A DNA stretch of 64,000 bases from Alligator mississippiensis (taxonomy: Eukaryota; Chordata; Crocodylia; Alligatoridae): NCBI RefSeq assembly GCF_030867095.1, contig NC_081825.1, positions 50,024,501 to 50,088,500 on the forward strand, given 5' to 3'. Shown in pieces: positions 45,409-57,435 of this stretch (position 1 is its first letter; the number at the start of each line of letters is the position of its first letter). A program made the position numbers and the translations under genes. Below the pieces are notes generated by a model, which did no database searches, was not told where the DNA came from, and worked only from the letters and a program-made list of their open reading frames with translations.

Positions 45409-45969
45409 CAGGGGTGTTCAACCACCTGCCTTTGCACCAAATGCAGCCCAAGGAGCTTTGGAATCTGGCCTATGGGGCTCCCTATGGTATGGGAAATTTG
45501 GCAGTGGGGGAGGAGTGGCAGTATTGCCACCTCACTGCCAAAATCCCAAGCCCGACAGGGTGGGGCAGAGCCAGGCCACAACCCTCCCCTGCATGGCCAG
45601 ATGAGGGTATGGCCACATCCCCTTCCCTCTGTGCAGCTTGGTTGGGGCTGGGCTTTACCCCCTCCCCCTGCACAGCTAGTATGAGGCTGGCCCATGCCCC
45701 CTTCTGCCCCGCTCCCCTTTGCAGGGCCAGGCCACATCCCCTCCCCTCCACCTAGCCAGGTTGGGGCCGGGGAGCCAGGTAATGGCTGGGCCAAATCTTC
45801 TTCCCCTGCACAGCTGGATCAGGGCCGGACTGCCTGTTGCTTTCCTCTGCATGGATGGGGCCCTGCTGCACCTGCCCCAGTTGTCCGATTGGATCCACCA
45901 GAATCTGGCCTGTGGAAGGATCAGGCACTGCCCATCCAGTCTTCTGGATGAAAAGATTGAGCACTACTG
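45409..45969. mobile_element. hAT-type non-autonomous transposon (561 bp)
   Basis: Ends CAGGGGTGTTCAACC and (reverse complement) CAGTAGTGCTCAATC. Perfect 8-bp target duplication ATTTAAAT at 45401-45408 and 45970-45977. GC-rich stop-poor interior, no transposase frame. Confidence 0.85.
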
Positions 45970-45977
45970 ATTTAAAT

Positions 45978-48360
45978 CATAATACTTCCCTATCTCATAG
46001 GACAAAATCCCTTACTGCATGCAAGACTTTCAGTGACTGTAATGCAAGATCTAACAAGTGTACATTTTCCCCACCCAACATATATAAGAGCCTGATGCTG
46101 TGATGTTTGTTTAAACTGGAATCAATTGAAGTCTTGTCTGTATAGCAACAGCAGGATCAGGACCACAGTGCCTAAACCACTAAAACTCTTGTCACTTCTT
46201 CGACTAAATAAGACAAACTTTAAACAGGGCATAGGAACAACACAAAGCCATTTTGGATGGGCAGCAAATAACATGTTATTAAAATTTTAAGGGGAAAAAA
46301 GGTAGGCAGAATATAATTATCTCAAGTGGAATATGGTTAAGACACTGTACCTGATATCCAAAACCATGATTGGATATTTAACTACTGAATTTCCAGTACC
46401 ACTTTCTATGCACAAGGTAGTTCATTCAATGTCTCTTCTTCAAATTCAAACCCAATCTTAGACTATATGTTTTGAGTGCTGGCAGTCAAATAGAATAGAA
46501 TGACATACACCTTCAAGAACAGAAGTTCTCTCTGATCTCTACTGTGTTCTAGCTATATATGTATCCTGACAGCTTTATTTGTATTTCTTCAAATATCACT
46601 TACATTGATATAGGGGGGAAGGAGCTTAATTCATTTTTGGGTAGTTTTAGCCATGCAAACTCAAAATTCCTCCCCTATTACATACTTGCGATCCATGTGT
46701 GCACCCCTGTACTTGAAATGTGGGATAGAGACAGGGTTTGACTGATCTCACTGAACAGATCATATACCAGAGTCCAGTAACTATAATTAATTTAATGAGT
46801 TTACTCCTGATTTATATCAGTGAAAAATGAGATCAAAAGCAGGCACACTATTTGCACACTAAAATAAAAGAAAGAAAATAAAGGGGAAAACGACGCAGTG
46901 CTGATAGACCATGTAAGCACAGAGGTGGTTGTCGCTGAAACTATATGCGTACACACACATGTACCTTCTTGAATCTTCTTTCAATCACCAGGAAAAGGGT
47001 TTTAAAAATGCTTAATGATTCTGAATGCCCAATCCGAAGGAGCTTGAAGGGAAATTATTTCTAAAATGTTCTGAAAAATTCATCTTAAAAAATTTGAAAT
47101 GCTCCTTTAAAATATCTCAGCTATAACATAAAAAAAAAAATTGAGAAACTGTAAATCTCTAATCACTTTTGAAAATTTAGATCCACGACTAATTTTATTA
47201 TGATAAAAACCAAGAAGAAACAATTTTCTGAATTATATCTTAAACTTTAGATTGAGACTATTTCATTGCCTACTACTTTTAATTTTGGCATATAAAACAC
47301 TGAAATGTCTGGGTGAAGCATATGTACAAACTAATTTGCTTTGTACTGAAAAAAAACTATTAAAATGATTTGAAGAGCTCCAAATGTGGTGAGACATTTT
47401 AAAATCACTGAATATTTATCAGTGAATTTGCAAAATCCTAAATAAATATCCTTTCAGACAGTATACAGAATTACAAACTGAAACCCTGAAATATTCTGAT
47501 CTTTGTGTCCCTTTAAGTCAGTCTGTAATAACCCCACAGCATGAGATTGAATTCTAATCGCAAAAATGCTTCTTGTGCTACAGATGAATACAAAGAAAAT
47601 CAAAGTATTTTAACCAACCATATCTCTTCATTATGGTTCCTAACCCAGAAAAACTAGTGTGACCTTACTGTTTGCTGAATCTGTAAATAAGTAATTATTT
47701 AGCTTACTTATTAAAGCAACACCACACCCTAACTAAGATGAAAAACCAGACCTACAAGATAATCCTCATCTCATGTTTCTGCTGGCTGTAGTGTCTCTAA
47801 GTATTTGCTTATATTCTAATACTGGAATTATATGTATGTTCTGTGCTGGAGCTGGAAATGTGAGGGTCAGGTGGTAAAACCAGCAAGTATATTTATTTTC
47901 TAATTTCTGATTTTAAAAGATAGACTTCCAGATATAAAGCTGTATATTCCTCCCAGCAGAGCTTTTATTGTTGATTATTTAATCATATTACTTCAATTAA
48001 TTCAATTTTCATTAAGCTGTATTTGTGCATGTGTATGAAAGACTTCAAATAAGGAAACTGCATTTTATATGTAACTGATACTGTCAGTAGAATTAGCTTT
48101 TGTATGCTTTGCAAGGGTCAAATAAAAGCAGTGCTTTTAAAAATGGTTGGGAAATGTGAAACTTGAACCAAAATTCCAGAAATTAGAGGTTTTGATATAT
48201 AAGAAAAATATTAAAAACAATGTGAAGCTGTAAATATTTCCCCTAAAGTGGTTTCACTTTCACATTTTTTAATATTCAATAAGGAACTTTACCAGGTGAA
48301 AGAAAAGGTATTAAAAACATAGAATAGAGTTACTATTATTATTACAGAAAGAACTGAGAG
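45978..48360. other. AT-rich region, no gene supported
   Basis: Very AT-rich, with few recognisable repeats. No supported exon. Confidence 0.4.
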
Positions 48361-48363
48361 AAG

Positions 48364-48456
48364 AATGGTCCAGTGCTTAGGGTACAAACTTAAGATACAG
48401 AAGACCTTCATTCAGTTCCCCGCTCTCCCAGAAACTACCTGTGTTACCTTGGGGGA
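48364..48456 (+). repeat. tRNA-derived CORE-SINE-like fragment
   Basis: GGTCCAGTGCTTAGGGTAC resembles a tRNA A-box head, TTCAGTTCCCCGCTCTCCCA a degenerate B-box region, and ACCTGTGTTACCTTGGGG the CORE segment of MIR-type SINEs. Confidence 0.5.
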
Positions 48457-48797
48457 AAAAAAAACCCAAACAAACCACTCAGGCCTAGAGCTGTAGGCTT
48501 GGTGACACCTAGCCAGACATCACCAGACCGTACTTGGGCAACTGGCTCCAGTAGTGGGATTTATAAACCCAAGTGAGGCATTTAATTTTTCCATACAATT
48601 AATGGGGAGAGTTAAGGCTTTTCTGTACCACAGAAGCAGTGTGCCCTCGGAAGCACAGGGCCAGAAACAAAAGTCCAGAAATTAGATGCGTTGATTCTCA
48701 GACTCTAGCAGGCAGTGGAAATGGGCATGGAACAGCCTAACTGGCAAGCTTCCCACTGTGGAGCATGTCAGAGGATTCAGGTGGACAGTACCTGGGC

Positions 48798-48930
48798 CCT
48801 CTCTGTTCAATGTGCTGGCTGTTCCTAGGTGCCTAAGGGCTTGTCAATACCAGCCCCTCTTCTTTCAGATTGGCATGGTATTGACAAGCCCTTAGGCGCC
48901 TAGGAACAGCCAGCACATTGAACAGAGAGG
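48798..48930. repeat. Near-perfect inverted repeat: 55-bp arms, 23-nt loop
   Basis: Arm 48798-48852 and arm 48876-48930 are complementary at 54 of 55 positions; the single mismatch is in the GCCTAAGGGC / CTTAGGCGCC region. The loop is 48853-48875. Surrounding repeats are much more decayed, so the arm identity is out of keeping with the local background. As RNA it would form a long stem with either strand. Function unknown. Confidence 0.85.
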
Positions 48931-49983
48931 ACACCTAAACCAGCCAACAGGAAATGCCAGAGAGAGAAGAGAGTCAGAAAACCCATGTCTTTCCTGGACT
49001 TAGGCACCAACCTATAGCCCTGAGTTACATGCCTATGTGAAAATGGTATCCACAGTTCAAAACCAACTCCCTGCACCTAGGCTCCTAAGTCACCCCTTTG
49101 AGCACAGCTAAATGACTACTGCTGCTAGTCTCCCACTTTCTACACAAATGCTTTCAACTTTAGTCTATAAAATAAAAGGTAGGCAGTAGTACTTTAAAAA
49201 GTGAGCCAATCCTCCATTTGCAAAGGGACAACTTAGCACATAAGTCCAGGAAAAATTTTGGGGTTGTGAAACCCAGATACACGTGCACATCTAACTCAAG
49301 GCTGCAAGCAGACACCTAAGTCTAGAAAAGTGGCTACATTTCAGATACACCCCTACTTGCTATTTGCTATTGGCTAGCTTAGGTATGCAAACCCCAGCTC
49401 AGCACAGTGCATTGGCTACTGTAAATCTCAGTCACAGACATCTAACTCTCCACACACTATGCATCTAAATCAGATCTGTGAATTCCATTCTGGTTGCCAA
49501 AAATTAGGTGTGGTGAAACTGAACATCACCACACCTTGGTCATTTGTGAATCTGGGCCAAGTACATTAAAGATTGTAAGGCACTTGGGGCCAGGTCTAGA
49601 ATGGTACCATAGGTATTGTGGTCTTTGACTTGTTTAGGTATCTAGGATCCCTATTCAGTCAGTGCAGAGACTTGGGTACCACTAAAGTGTGATCCAAAGT
49701 TAGGCAACTGTGCACACTATACAGAGAATATGGAGAGGTACATACTTCCAAAGAACAATCCAGACACTTCCAAAGAGCAATCCAGATAGCCTGGAAACCT
49801 AGGGCTAGCCAATAAAAAACAATAAAGGGGTGTGTCTGAACTCCCGCCCTTCTCCACAGATTTGGCTCCTAGCTCAGGTAGCACATTAGGCATCTCTGTT
49901 CACTCAGGATCCAGAATGTCTAGTCCCTCCTCCGAGAGTCGCTGCCAAACTACGGGGAGAAGGGATGCCTGACTTTTGCATAA
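48931..49983. repeat. Old repeat-rich sequence with TAGGCACC motifs
   Basis: Several TTAGGCACC, CTAGGCTCC and TAGGTATC motifs recur, resembling parts of the 48.8-kb hairpin. Probably one old interspersed repeat; ends not defined. Confidence 0.3.
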
Positions 49984-50098
49984 TAGTCTAGAGGTTAGAG
50001 TACTCACTCAGGAAGTAGGAGACCAGTGCTATAGGTCCTCCTCAGCCTAAGGGTATTCACATCTCCTACCTCCCCCATGCCCTAACTACTAAACTACA
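49984..50098. repeat. Foldback tRNA-like repeat 1
   Basis: Left arm (49984-50023, with GAGGTTAGAG and GAAGTAGGAGAC) faces an inverted, diverged copy (50060-50098, ATCTCCTACC and CCCTAACTACTAAACTAC). The head TAGAGGTTAGAGTACTC is A-box-like. Confidence 0.5.
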
Positions 50099-50226
50099 GA
50101 ACAGTCTTGGGGTATGGGGAGGGCAGCCATGTTCATCATTCTTGTTGAAGAAGCTGGACCCCTGGGCAGAAAGAATCCTAGAGCCGGAGAGAGCACAAGA
50201 GCAAGCAAAACAAACCTGACTAATTT

Positions 50227-50278
50227 AGTGGCTGGAGTGCTCAGCTGATGGGGAGACCTGGGCTCCAGTCCCCGCTCC
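50227..50278 (+). repeat. tRNA-like SINE monomer
   Basis: TAGTGGCTGGAGTGCTCAGC is A-box-like and GGGCTCCAGTCCCCGCTCC is B-box-like, about 32 bp apart. No acceptor stem, so not an intact tRNA. Confidence 0.45.
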
Positions 50279-50399
50279 AAGGGAGTTGTTTTGTTGTTTT
50301 TTTTAAATCAATGACAGTCATTGTAAAATATATAAACAGCCACAGAGGCAAGGGCCAAAACCCAGGACTTCCCCCTCTTAGAAGAATGCCCTCCTCACT

Positions 50400-50814
50400 G
50401 GGCATGTCTACACATGCATTTAAGCTGGCTAAAATTTACTGCACATTAAACAGGAGTAAGCCAGCATCTATACATGCACATGACCTGGTACTAGATTTAG
50501 TCTCAGGTCAGAGTGCCCTGGTGCCCACTGGGGGAGCTCCAGCCACATGTATTTACACAAGGCGCTTTACTACGCAACAGATTATATTGCTGCACAATAA
50601 AGTGTCACCATCTACATGTGCACAGCAATTAGGGTACAGTAGACTCATTTACAAGAGGTCCCTTCAGATCCTGTGCTGCCAGATACTATCTGGTAGTACA
50701 GTAAATTACTGTGCTTAAATGAACATGTAGATGGTGATGCCAGGATAAATTTATTCCAGTTCAAATTAAGCCATCATATATTCAGTCACATTAATTATAT
50801 GTGTAGATGCGCCC
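50400..50814. mobile_element. MITE-like element, GGGCATGTCTACACATGC termini
   Basis: Left GGGCATGTCTACACATGC, right (reverse complement) GGGGCGCATCTACACATA. Internal CATCTATACATGCAC and CATCTACATGTGCAC copies of the terminal motif suggest composite or repeatedly nested ends. Confidence 0.6.
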
Positions 50815-50842
50815 CTTGTAACCTGAACCCAGACTACTCTAC

Positions 50843-50969
50843 AACTTGGTGATTAGAGCAATACACTGAGAGGCAGGAAAATTGGGTTTGCATCTCCCAG
50901 ATTGAGTAGGGTTCACAACCCAGGTCTCACACTTCCTGCATGACTGGTCTATTGAGCAAGAGGTGTGGA
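50843..50969. repeat. Foldback tRNA-like repeat 2
   Basis: CTTGGTGATTAGAGCAATAC and GGCAGGAA on the left are inverted at GACTGGTCTATTGAGCAAG and TTCCTGC on the right. Same design as 49984-50098 but more diverged. Confidence 0.4.
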
Positions 50970-52939
50970 AGGACCCCCAATACTTTTGAGCAAGCTCAGA
51001 GTTACTAGCATGCATTAGACAGCCTTGAAGCATGGCTCACAGATCAGGACCCTCACCCGAGTACTTAAGTTTCTCGGCATCATTCTGGATCTGAAAAGAG
51101 CTCATGCAGGAGCTAGGGGTCTACATGCTCAAAGTAATATGTTCAGACTAGATCACTTCTAAGGAAGTGTAGATGTCAGACCACTGACTCAAACCTGAGG
51201 CTTTGACCTAACTAGCACAGCTGCTTATCCTAGCCTGCCACCCTACTACCTGTCACCCAGGCTGGTCAAGGCTGGTCTAAGGCCTCTAGGAGGGCATAGC
51301 CCTCTGCCCCAGAGTTGCCAACTAACCCTCCACTTCCCCACTATGAACTCCTGAGTCAGTGTGCAAGCACACTGACTCCACTCTGTTTGTTCTACTAGCT
51401 TGTCAACCCAGCTTGCTCTCTGCCTCCACTCTCTGCCTGACTTCCCAGTTTCCTGATTCAGCTTGTTCCAAGACCCACTCTTGGACTAACTTTCTGGCTT
51501 CTTGACCTAGCTTGTTCCTGGACTCTGCTCACCCCTCCTGACACTGGTCAGCATATTGATCCCCAAGTGGCTCCAGACCTGGCCATCCACAACCCAGCAT
51601 GCCAGCAGAAGCCTAGCTATAGGATCCTAAGGAGCCCACAGGTCAAATGGGAGGCATTAAATAGGTTTTGTGGCTCTAGGCATGTTTTGTCTGGGGCACT
51701 TTATGGAGTCTCTAGTACTTCTTCCTTTTCAAAGTCAAACCTCTGCCTGGGGTAGGTATGGTGTGGGTTACATTGTTTGGTTTAGAGAGGACTTAGTATG
51801 GACTTGGGAAATCAAAGGAACGTTGAAATTATGAGTTGATATCATTTATAGATCTTTTACAAAACTAAAGGTATCATTCTTAACTAAAACACTTCTCTAA
51901 GAATTTTTTAAAAACGAATAGTGTTCTTAGTTAAAATACATATCTTACAGTAAACATTGATGATTCTATTTGTAATTAAGTAGTATAGAGAAGATAAAGA
52001 TTGCTAGGAATACCTATTGGGGAAAACAGATGGTTCTGACTAATGCATATAACGCTACCTGAGAATGAGAGAAATGGTTTATCCAATGGCCATTGTGCTA
52101 CATTTTGATTATTATCTGAGTTAAGATGATTGTGAATATTTATTTTTATTTACAGTGTTTTGGACAAATATAATTCTTTGCAAGGAGAGGCTTTCAAGGC
52201 CAGGTCTGTTTTAAATCAGATACATTATGACTTACCTTTCTGTGTAAATCGGCTCTTAGTATACTTTTGTGGGTCAGAATACTTTGCATATCTGCTTTCA
52301 GATGTCACAGACTATACTGAAAATTAGTTACTGCAACATAAAAAGATTTGTAAAAACATGGTGGTTTGAATGTGCCAAGTAGTAATACCAGCCAAAATTC
52401 ACATAGAATCTGCAGGCTTGTTTCAAACAGATACAGAAACTGATCTGTATTATGTAAAGTTGAGAATGCATGCTTATGAAGAGAAATTGATTCTATACCT
52501 TTTACTCAGGTCTTTATATATCACAAACATGCACTCTTTTAAAATTAAATATTCAATCACATTACAATGAAATCAAACAAAAATGTAGGTCTCTCAATAT
52601 CTGCATATTTTCCAATTGCATTAACATACTTTAATACAATATGATTTGAGGACATGAAAAATATTATCAGCCCAAATTGTATATATTTAAATGTTGATTT
52701 TGAAAACTGAAAAACCCTATTATTGTTTTTTTACTACTAGGCATTATGAGTCACTTTCATCACTGTGGGCATTCTACTAAAGTCAGAGTTATTGCAAACG
52801 TAAACCTAACTGTCCCTCTTAAATGATATACAGAGACGAACACCCCAAATACTAAAGAAAAAACCCAAATTATTGTGAAATATGTGCAAAAGTAACTTGT
52901 AACAAACTAATGAATAAAAATAACTCTTAATTCATATGC
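50970..52939. other. Unclassified sequence
   Basis: Pyrimidine-rich with GCTTGTTC-type subrepeats at about 51400-51540, then AT-rich. No gene recognised. Confidence 0.35.
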
Positions 52940-52944
52940 AGGGG

Positions 52945-53885
52945 TGTAACAGGGGGAGCTTCCTCGGGACCAGTCTACAAAAAGCCCGCCCACCTGTTTC
53001 TGGTCCAACCACCCACCTTCTCACCTGCCATGCCTTAATGATATCTAATTAAGTTGTTAATTAGGCAGGAGACTGCCCCTAGTGCCAGGGGGTGCTATCT
53101 GCAGCTCTGTTGCTCCCCTACACTGCAGCCCAACCCTCACAGATGGCATCCTCAGATGTTAACCTTACCAGCCCCACTCTGGGCCCCAGAATCCTTCAGT
53201 CCAGACCCCCGCAAGATCCCTCCACTCAGGTGGCCTACTCCGCTCTCATTCTGGACTGCCTAGCTCCCTGAGCTGTTTCCCCTCTCAGGTGTGGTCCCTC
53301 CAGGACCTTTGGCCACACAGGCCTTGCCTCACCTCCAAGGCCAGTTGGAAACCCCAGGCCCTCAGCTCTGGGTGTCCCTCATGGTGGGCTCCTGGCCCTT
53401 TTCACCATTCTGGTCCTGGCCCCAGCATTGACCAGTCAAGGGTACTCTAAGTCAGGCCTCTGAGCCTCTAGCCCCACTCTCTCCTGGGTCCACCTTCTGG
53501 CCTCTACTAGGGGTAACCCACCTGGTTGTGGGAGCTGGGATTATTAAGGCACCCCAACCCACTTTTCACCAGGGTGATAACTGGCCTGGCATTTCCTGGG
53601 GGCTCTCACACCACTGAGAGCCCCACCAGGCCACCCACTCCTGGCAGGGTGAAGTTGTTTTAGGTCATGCCCAGGACCAGGAATCTCTAAACCATCCCCT
53701 ACAGCTCCTGTCCTTACCTCCAGGTTGTTGCATGCAGCCAGGCAATGTTACTGCCCAGCCTGCCAGCAGCAAACTGCTCTGTTTCTATAGGCGGCCAAAG
53801 ATCTAAAATGACCACCACAATCAAGCACCTGCTGGCTGCTTGGCTCAGTCCTTAAAGTGGAAGGCACCAACAGTGCCCTGCCACA
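52945..53885. mobile_element. ~940-bp LTR-like element, copy 2
   Basis: Starts TGTAACAGGG and ends CCCTGCCACA (reverse complement TGTGGCAGGG), 8 of 10 inverted. AGGGG precedes it (52940-52944) and recurs one base after its end (53887-53891). Colinear with 22668-23610 throughout (shared blocks include GGACCTTTGGCCACACAGGC, TCTGGTCCTGGCCCCAGCAT and GTCATGCCCAGGACCA). Two insertions of one element; no coding domain. Confidence 0.7.
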
Positions 53886-53891
53886 AAGGGG

Positions 53892-54549
53892 AAAATCATT
53901 CCAAAATATTCTTTAAAATGTCAGAATAAGAAACCCAAATCCTTCTCCAGTTCCCCTTCCTCTAAACATGATGCCCTTCTGTATGCCAAAAACTTAAAAA
54001 GACACTAAAATGCCTTGTCAGGAATCTTACTTATTTTACCTCAAGTCAACAAAAATAACTAGTGTCTAGCAATTGCAAGCACCATAGCCCCAAACTATCA
54101 ATAGCTAGATCCAGGATATGTTCACCTGCTAGAAGGAATTCAGCATTGCATGTGTTGAACTGCTTGACTGAGCAACGTCAAAGCAGCTTTTTAATGATGG
54201 AGGAGATCCTTAGTAGGTGTAAATAGACTTAGCCCCACTGAAGTAAATGGAGCTGTGTCAATTTATACTTGTTGTAGGTATGGTTTTATGTCGATACAGG
54301 GTATGGCACAGAAAAGCAATAGGCCCTAACCATCTGGAAATGGCTCTTGAAAGAAGGATTTGTGAGGGTAGCAGAAATAATGAGACTTCTTTGAAGACAT
54401 TGCATATGACATCAGTGGCTGCATAGCATCATTGATATAGGACTTCCGTGGCTTACTTTGGGTAGTAGGGCAAAGAAGGACACAGTATTTATTCAGTAGG
54501 AGTGATCAGCTACCTAACAGAAGGCTTCAGAAGACTGATTTACATAATA
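53892..54549. other. Unclassified sequence
   Basis: No gene or repeat recognised. Confidence 0.4.
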
Positions 54550-54557
54550 TTCTAGAC

Positions 54558-55008
54558 CAGGGATCAGCTGTGTTTTTGGATGGAGTATCAAAAACACCCC
54601 AACCTCAACCCATGCCTGGACTTGGCATGCCAGGAGCAGATGGCAGGGGAGGCATGAAGGGCCCAATCCTCATTTCTGGTGGCGGGTGCACAGGTGCCTC
54701 CAGGCAAAAAGTAGGGGAGGGGCCAGGGTTGTGCTGCCCCAGCCCCTTCCCCACTGCATCCCTCAAGATGTGCATGCAGTCACCACTGGCCATGGAGCTG
54801 GGAGGGGCTCTGGACCCTGGTGCAGCTGTTTGCAGCCTCCCAGCTATCTGCCACAGCTGGCCCAGGCTCTGATCAGCTGTTGCCTGCCATGGAGCCTGAG
54901 CTGCCTGCAGCAGGACTTGCAGCCTCCTGGCTGCCTGCTGCTCAGTGGCCAGGGGAAGCTACCCAGAGCCCGGATGGCTGTACACATGCCAGAGATTGCT
55001 GACCCCTG
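54558..55008. mobile_element. hAT-type non-autonomous transposon (451 bp)
   Basis: Ends CAGGGATCAGC and (reverse complement) CAGGGGTCAGC. Flanks TTCTAGAC (54550-54557) and TTCTAAAG (55009-55016) match at 6 of 8. GC-rich interior, no transposase. Confidence 0.65.
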
Positions 55009-55255
55009 TTCTAAAGCAACAGAACTGAAAGGAGTGCTTCTCCTTCTGAATTTTAATCCATGTTACTTTCAATCACCTTCTACTGAGGATGAATGCTGGG
55101 GCAGATATCACAGATCTGTGGACAACAGAATTCTATTGTCCAACTTTGCCAGTGACTTTATATATTTCTGTATGTAAACCACATCATCTTTTTTTTATGC
55201 TTCATTTTACCCCCTGGACAGAAACTCCAGTCCAATGCACATCAGAGACACAGTG

Positions 55256-55450
55256 AGTATGTCTACACAAGATGCTTACTGCACATTAGCCTAATAATAC
55301 TGCACAGTAGTGTGGCATGCACCATAAGTATCACAAAATAATTGCGCACCGTAACACTAGTTACTGCACATTTAGTTAGTACTTCATTAAGCAAGTACTA
55401 AACTAAATGTGCAGTAACTAAGGTGCTTTAATGAACATATAGATGCACCC
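55256..55450. mobile_element. Hairpin MITE, TATGTCTACACAAGATG left end
   Basis: Left TATGTCTACACAAGATGC and right (reverse complement) GGGTGCATCTATATGTTC. Contains a strong hairpin: arms 55358-55384 and 55394-55420 (TAGTTACTGCACATTTAGT-type, one mismatch). Shares TTACTGCACA motifs with 26177-26397. Confidence 0.6.
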
Positions 55451-56639
55451 ACTAGTTCCTCTGGACTTCAAGTAGTAAAGTTCAAGCCCAAATAGCAGAA
55501 ATAACAGCTAAATCACTGCAAGATAGCTCACAAAAGAACACACAGATATCCAGCCTCTGATTTCAGTTATGTCCGTATAGGTGAGTTACTCTGGATCTAC
55601 ACCAATGTAAATGAGATCAGAATCTGGCCCCAAAAGCCTATAGTAGTTATATTTATATCTCTATTTGTTATTGTGTTTGCTGAGCCTCTTTAGCATATGG
55701 AAATCTTAGTTCTTCCTAGAATATGATAATAATAATAATCCTTCTAGACCTCAAGTAATAAAATTCAAGCCCAGCCACTATCAGTATCTATTACCATTAG
55801 CAGAAACATATTGGCAGTCAAAAAAGTCTGTATACACAAAGATGTTCTAAGCTCTAGCTTAAACTTTGCCATATGACTGCTGTTGCTGTTAGTTAAGGGG
55901 TTTTTTTTCTTACACTAATTAAAAACTGGGCAAGCAACCATGCAGCAGGAGGGTGAGGGTTTGGGCATTCAAAGAGCAGTCAATCACTATTACACTGTCT
56001 AAATGCTGTGAAAGCACAAGAGCCCTATGTTTATAGTGTTTGAAATCAATCTTCTGCCCAGACTCCACTGATGGTTTCCTCCCTCATGCACCTGCACCAC
56101 AGGCACAGAATCCTGACTTACTACACTTATATCACTTGAATTAAACAGGATCATTCACACACACAATGTTACTCACATGTCTCAGTCTTTGCAGGATCTG
56201 GTTTTCTATTATTATTATTATATTAATTATTAACTCTATTAAAGGTTTTCTTGTGTTTAATTTTGCGGTGTTTTACAGCAGTCTGCACAAGAGGTTTTCT
56301 GGCTAAAAGCAGCAAGTTGATTCCACCCCCAAGCACTCAGCACTGAGAGGTTAGTGCAAAAAGACTGGACAGAATCATGTTATTTACATGGGGGTATGTC
56401 TAAACTGCAGTCACTGTTGTGCCTGCAGTGCAGAACTAACTTAGCTACCAGTGTTTGTCAAGCTGCGTCAGTGGGGAGCTCAGTGCAGGCTAACCAGCCC
56501 AGTATCTACCCATCCTCATAGGCAGCTGAGTTCCATGCATCCCAGTACCTGAGCTAGCTCCCTTAAAACTAACATGGCCTGTTAAATAGTTCAACAAGGA
56601 GACTGCATTCTCTGGTACTTCTGTATACTAAGTGCCTTA
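55451..56639. other. Unclassified AT-rich sequence
   Basis: A possible old repeat with GTATGTCTAAACTGCAG begins near 56395. No gene recognised. Confidence 0.35.
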
Positions 56640-57435
56640 CAGCCCACTGGTCAGATCCGGCCCCCAACAGATTTTGTCCAGCACATATCTGGTCCCTCAG
56701 CCACACCCAGACCAGCCTGGACCTTGGTGCACGTGGCCAGTCCCACCACCCACTGGTGTGCAGGGGGCCTGGGGCAGTGTGGCAGCGAGATTTGTTTCCT
56801 GGCAGCCCCAACAGGAGCAGCTCCTTCCAGCTGCTGCTGCCAGTCTCTGCCACCACCAGCGGACCTGGTCCTGCTGCCCAGGCTCACCAGCCCTTCTGCT
56901 CACCCACACCCCCAAGGCACTGGACAGAGCAGGCGGCTGGGTGGTGTCTCCATGGAGACTAGCCCAGGACCCTCATGAGCAAGGTAACTCAGCTGGTCGA
57001 ATGGGATGGGGCCACAGGCAGGCAGGGAGCCACATCTGAAAGGGAGCCAGGCAGGGCCGGGAGCATGAGGTGGAGGCAGCATGTGGCCATGCTGGGAGTG
57101 GATCGTGGTTCTGCCCTGGGCCCTGGCTGCATGCTGCCACCACTCTGCAATTCCAGGCCCAGCCCCACCCATCCATCCTGCTCCCAAATGCCACTCCCCA
57201 CCCACCCACAACTGCATCCCATCTGCCAGGGCAGCACACCCTGCCTGTGGGGATCCCAGGCCAGTCTCCATGGAAACCCTGCCCACCCCAGTAATCTAGC
57301 ACTTAAGGAGTTTTGGTGAGCTGTTGAAGGTTGGGGCATCACACCCCTGCCCCAGCCCCAGCCCCTTCCCCACATGCAACAGCTCACTAAAACTTCCTAA
57401 GTGGCCCTCCAGCCCAAATAATTGCCCACCCCTTC
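56640..57435 (-). mobile_element. hAT-type derivative related to 34.0-35.1 kb, reversed
   Basis: The right end read on the minus strand gives GGGGTGGGCAATTATTTGGG and AGTTTTAGTGAGCTGTTGC, as in the start of the 34.0-kb copy. GATTTTGTCCAGC near 56675 matches the opposite end of that copy inverted. The left TIR is degenerate. Stop-poor GC-rich frames inside are not genes. Confidence 0.6.

Noticed and set aside
50227-50278. Functional tRNA gene
   Set aside because: A- and B-box-like segments are present, but no acceptor stem or convincing cloverleaf; best explained as SINE-derived.
54686-55177. 163-codon frame
   Set aside because: Mostly within the GC-rich interior of a hAT-type element; no domain seen.
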